Source: Verrucomicrobiales bacterium (GTDB lineage: Bacteria; Verrucomicrobiota; Verrucomicrobiia; Limisphaerales; UBA9464). From it: 24,787 nt of DNA. Below are positions 23,792 through 24,787 of the stretch, one piece after another (within the stretch, counting starts at the first letter, position 1; every line of letters begins with the position of its first letter). A model generated the notes under the pieces. The model was not told where the DNA came from and ran no database searches. It saw only the letters and a list, made by a program, of their open reading frames with translations. The DNA lies in NCBI GenBank assembly GCA_003445095.1, contig DLVS01000758.1, positions 1 through 24,787 on the forward strand, read 5' to 3'. A program made the translations under genes and the position numbers.

Positions 23792-24787
23792 TTAAGGCTG
23801 AACCATTTCTACGAACTTAAATTTGCCGTCCTTGACGGTAAGAATCGCCGCGCTCTTGGAAGCATTCCGTTGCGAGTCGAGCGTGGTCTTGCCGGTGACG
23901 CACGGATAATCCTTGGTCGCCGCCAATGCGTCTCGAAGTTTCGACGGCTCGGTCGTGCCCGCTCGCTTGATGGCATCAAAGAGAACCATGGCGGAGTCAT
24001 AGCCCAGGGCCGCCATGGCGTCGGGCGTCTCCCCGTTGAACTTTTGCCGAAACGCCTTTACGAACGCTTGCACTTTGGGGTCATTCGCCTCGGCAGAATA
24101 ATGGGTCGAATAAAAGGTGTTCTCCAGGGCCGGACCGGCAATCTGGATGAGTTCCGGAGCTTCCCACCCGTCTCCGCCGAAGATCGGGATGGTGAGCCCC
24201 AGTTGTCGCGCTTGGGCCACAATGAGTCCGGCTTCAGTGTAATAACCCGGCACAAATAGAGCGTCCGGCGCGTCGGCCTTTATCGTCGTCAATTGGGCAC
24301 GGAAGTCTTTGTCCTTGCTGGCATACCGCTGTTCGGTCACGACCTGACCTCCTGCCGCCGTGAATGCCTTCCGGAAAAACTCGGCCAACCCGACACTGTA
24401 AGGCGCCGCCACGTCCGAAAGGATCGCGACCCTGTTCGCCTTCAAGGTTCGCCGAGCAAAGTCCGCCAGTAGTTTACCCTGAAACGGATCGATGAAGCAG
24501 ACTCGGAAAACGTAGTCGCCTACCTCAGTGACCTTCGGATTGGTCGACGACGGAGAAATCATAGGAATCCCAGCCGCCTGACAAATCGGTGCGGCCTCCA
24601 GCGAGCGTCCCGAGGCGACTTCACCTAAGATGGCGACGACTTGGTCCCGGCTGATGAGCTTCTTGGCGATCGTCGCCGACTCGCCGGCTTTAGACTGGTT
24701 ATCCTCGGTAATCAATTCGATCGGGCGACCCAATACGCCGCCCGTTTGATTGATCTCGGCGACCGCTAGCTCCGTTCCTTTGTGGGA
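23792..24787 (-). CDS. Branched-chain amino acid-type ABC transporter substrate-binding protein (5' end outside window)
   Basis: The minus-strand frame is open to the right edge, giving 331 visible residues beginning SHKGTELAVAEINQTGGVLG, which is the usual opening of a mature periplasmic-binding domain of this type. The signal peptide and true start therefore lie beyond 24787; a TTG at 24733 is internal and not the start. Characteristic segments are VVAILGEVASGRSLEAAPIC, then PMISPSSTNPKVTEVGDYVF and RVCFIDPFQG. The second lobe shows ALFVPGYYTEAGLIVAQARQ and PIFGGDGWEAPELI. The family binds branched-chain amino acids or other small ligands; the ligand here is unknown. It is followed by the LivH gene. 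Confidence 0.92.
   Translation of the reverse strand, partial: SHKGTELAVAEINQTGGVLGRPIELITEDNQSKAGESATIAKKLISRDQVVAILGEVASGRSLEAAPICQAAGIPMISPSSTNPKVTEVGDYVFRVCFIDPFQGKLLADFARRTLKANRVAILSDVAAPYSVGLAEFFRKAFTAAGGQVVTEQRYASKDKDFRAQLTTIKADAPDALFVPGYYTEAGLIVAQARQLGLTIPIFGGDGWEAPELIQIAGPALENTFYSTHYSAEANDPKVQAFVKAFRQKFNGETPDAMAALGYDSAMVLFDAIKRAGTTEPSKLRDALAATKDYPCVTGKTTLDSQRNASKSAAILTVKDGKFKFVEMVQP

Overview
The window (about 60% G+C by eye) looks like a chromosomal stretch from a Gram-negative environmental bacterium. The mix of gene families suggests Verrucomicrobiota (Pedosphaera/Limisphaera-like): a formylglycine sulfatase, DUF1254 proteins, a propeller-type sensor kinase, a four-helix-bundle S23-like gene, dispersed palindromes and heptamer repeats. 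This assignment is inference; there is no rRNA or marker gene here. Nearly everything is on the minus strand. The one convincing plus-strand gene is a heme-type chemoreceptor. I saw no rRNA, tRNA, CRISPR array or transposase.

Layout, left to right. (1) 1-1094: N-terminal part of an MscS-type channel running off the left edge, followed by a gene-free stretch holding three abutting palindromes (1200-1488). (2) 1692-8143: a minus-strand cluster of arylsulfatase, MetA-type outer-membrane barrel and two tandem DUF1254/DUF1214 proteins. (3) 8213-8872: a decayed copy of a divergent receiver/chemoreceptor module. (4) 8902-15999: a minus-strand series, transcribed from the right, of VOC protein, BKACE (DUF849), double CMD protein, Rieske ferredoxin, membrane protein, LssY-C protein, DUF4239 protein, CYTH-like protein, an ion channel with an in-frame amber stop, and a FUSC-like membrane protein. 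(5) 16013-18197: the intact receiver (minus) / heme methyl-accepting protein (plus) module. (6) 18191-18522: two heptamer arrays around a truncated four-helix-bundle gene. (7) 18518-22365: a FixJ-like regulator coupled to a large propeller histidine kinase, with a remnant of a second propeller gene behind it. (8) 22793-24787: LivH permease and LivJ-like binding protein (cut by the right edge), without the other Liv genes.

How the parts fit. In both copies of the receiver/chemoreceptor module the receiver gene heads a minus-strand catabolic-looking cluster: the decayed copy precedes the DUF1254/sulfatase genes, the intact copy precedes the VOC/BKACE/CMD/Rieske genes. The 7-kb BKACE block is therefore bracketed by a direct repeat of a regulatory module, and the left copy can be derived from the right by two deletions that can be placed closely. 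The stop codons of four genes in or next to these modules lie inside, or in a partial unit next to, degenerate 7-bp tandem repeats. The BKACE/CMD/Rieske/VOC set probably handles a beta-keto-acid intermediate, but its substrate cannot be read from sequence.
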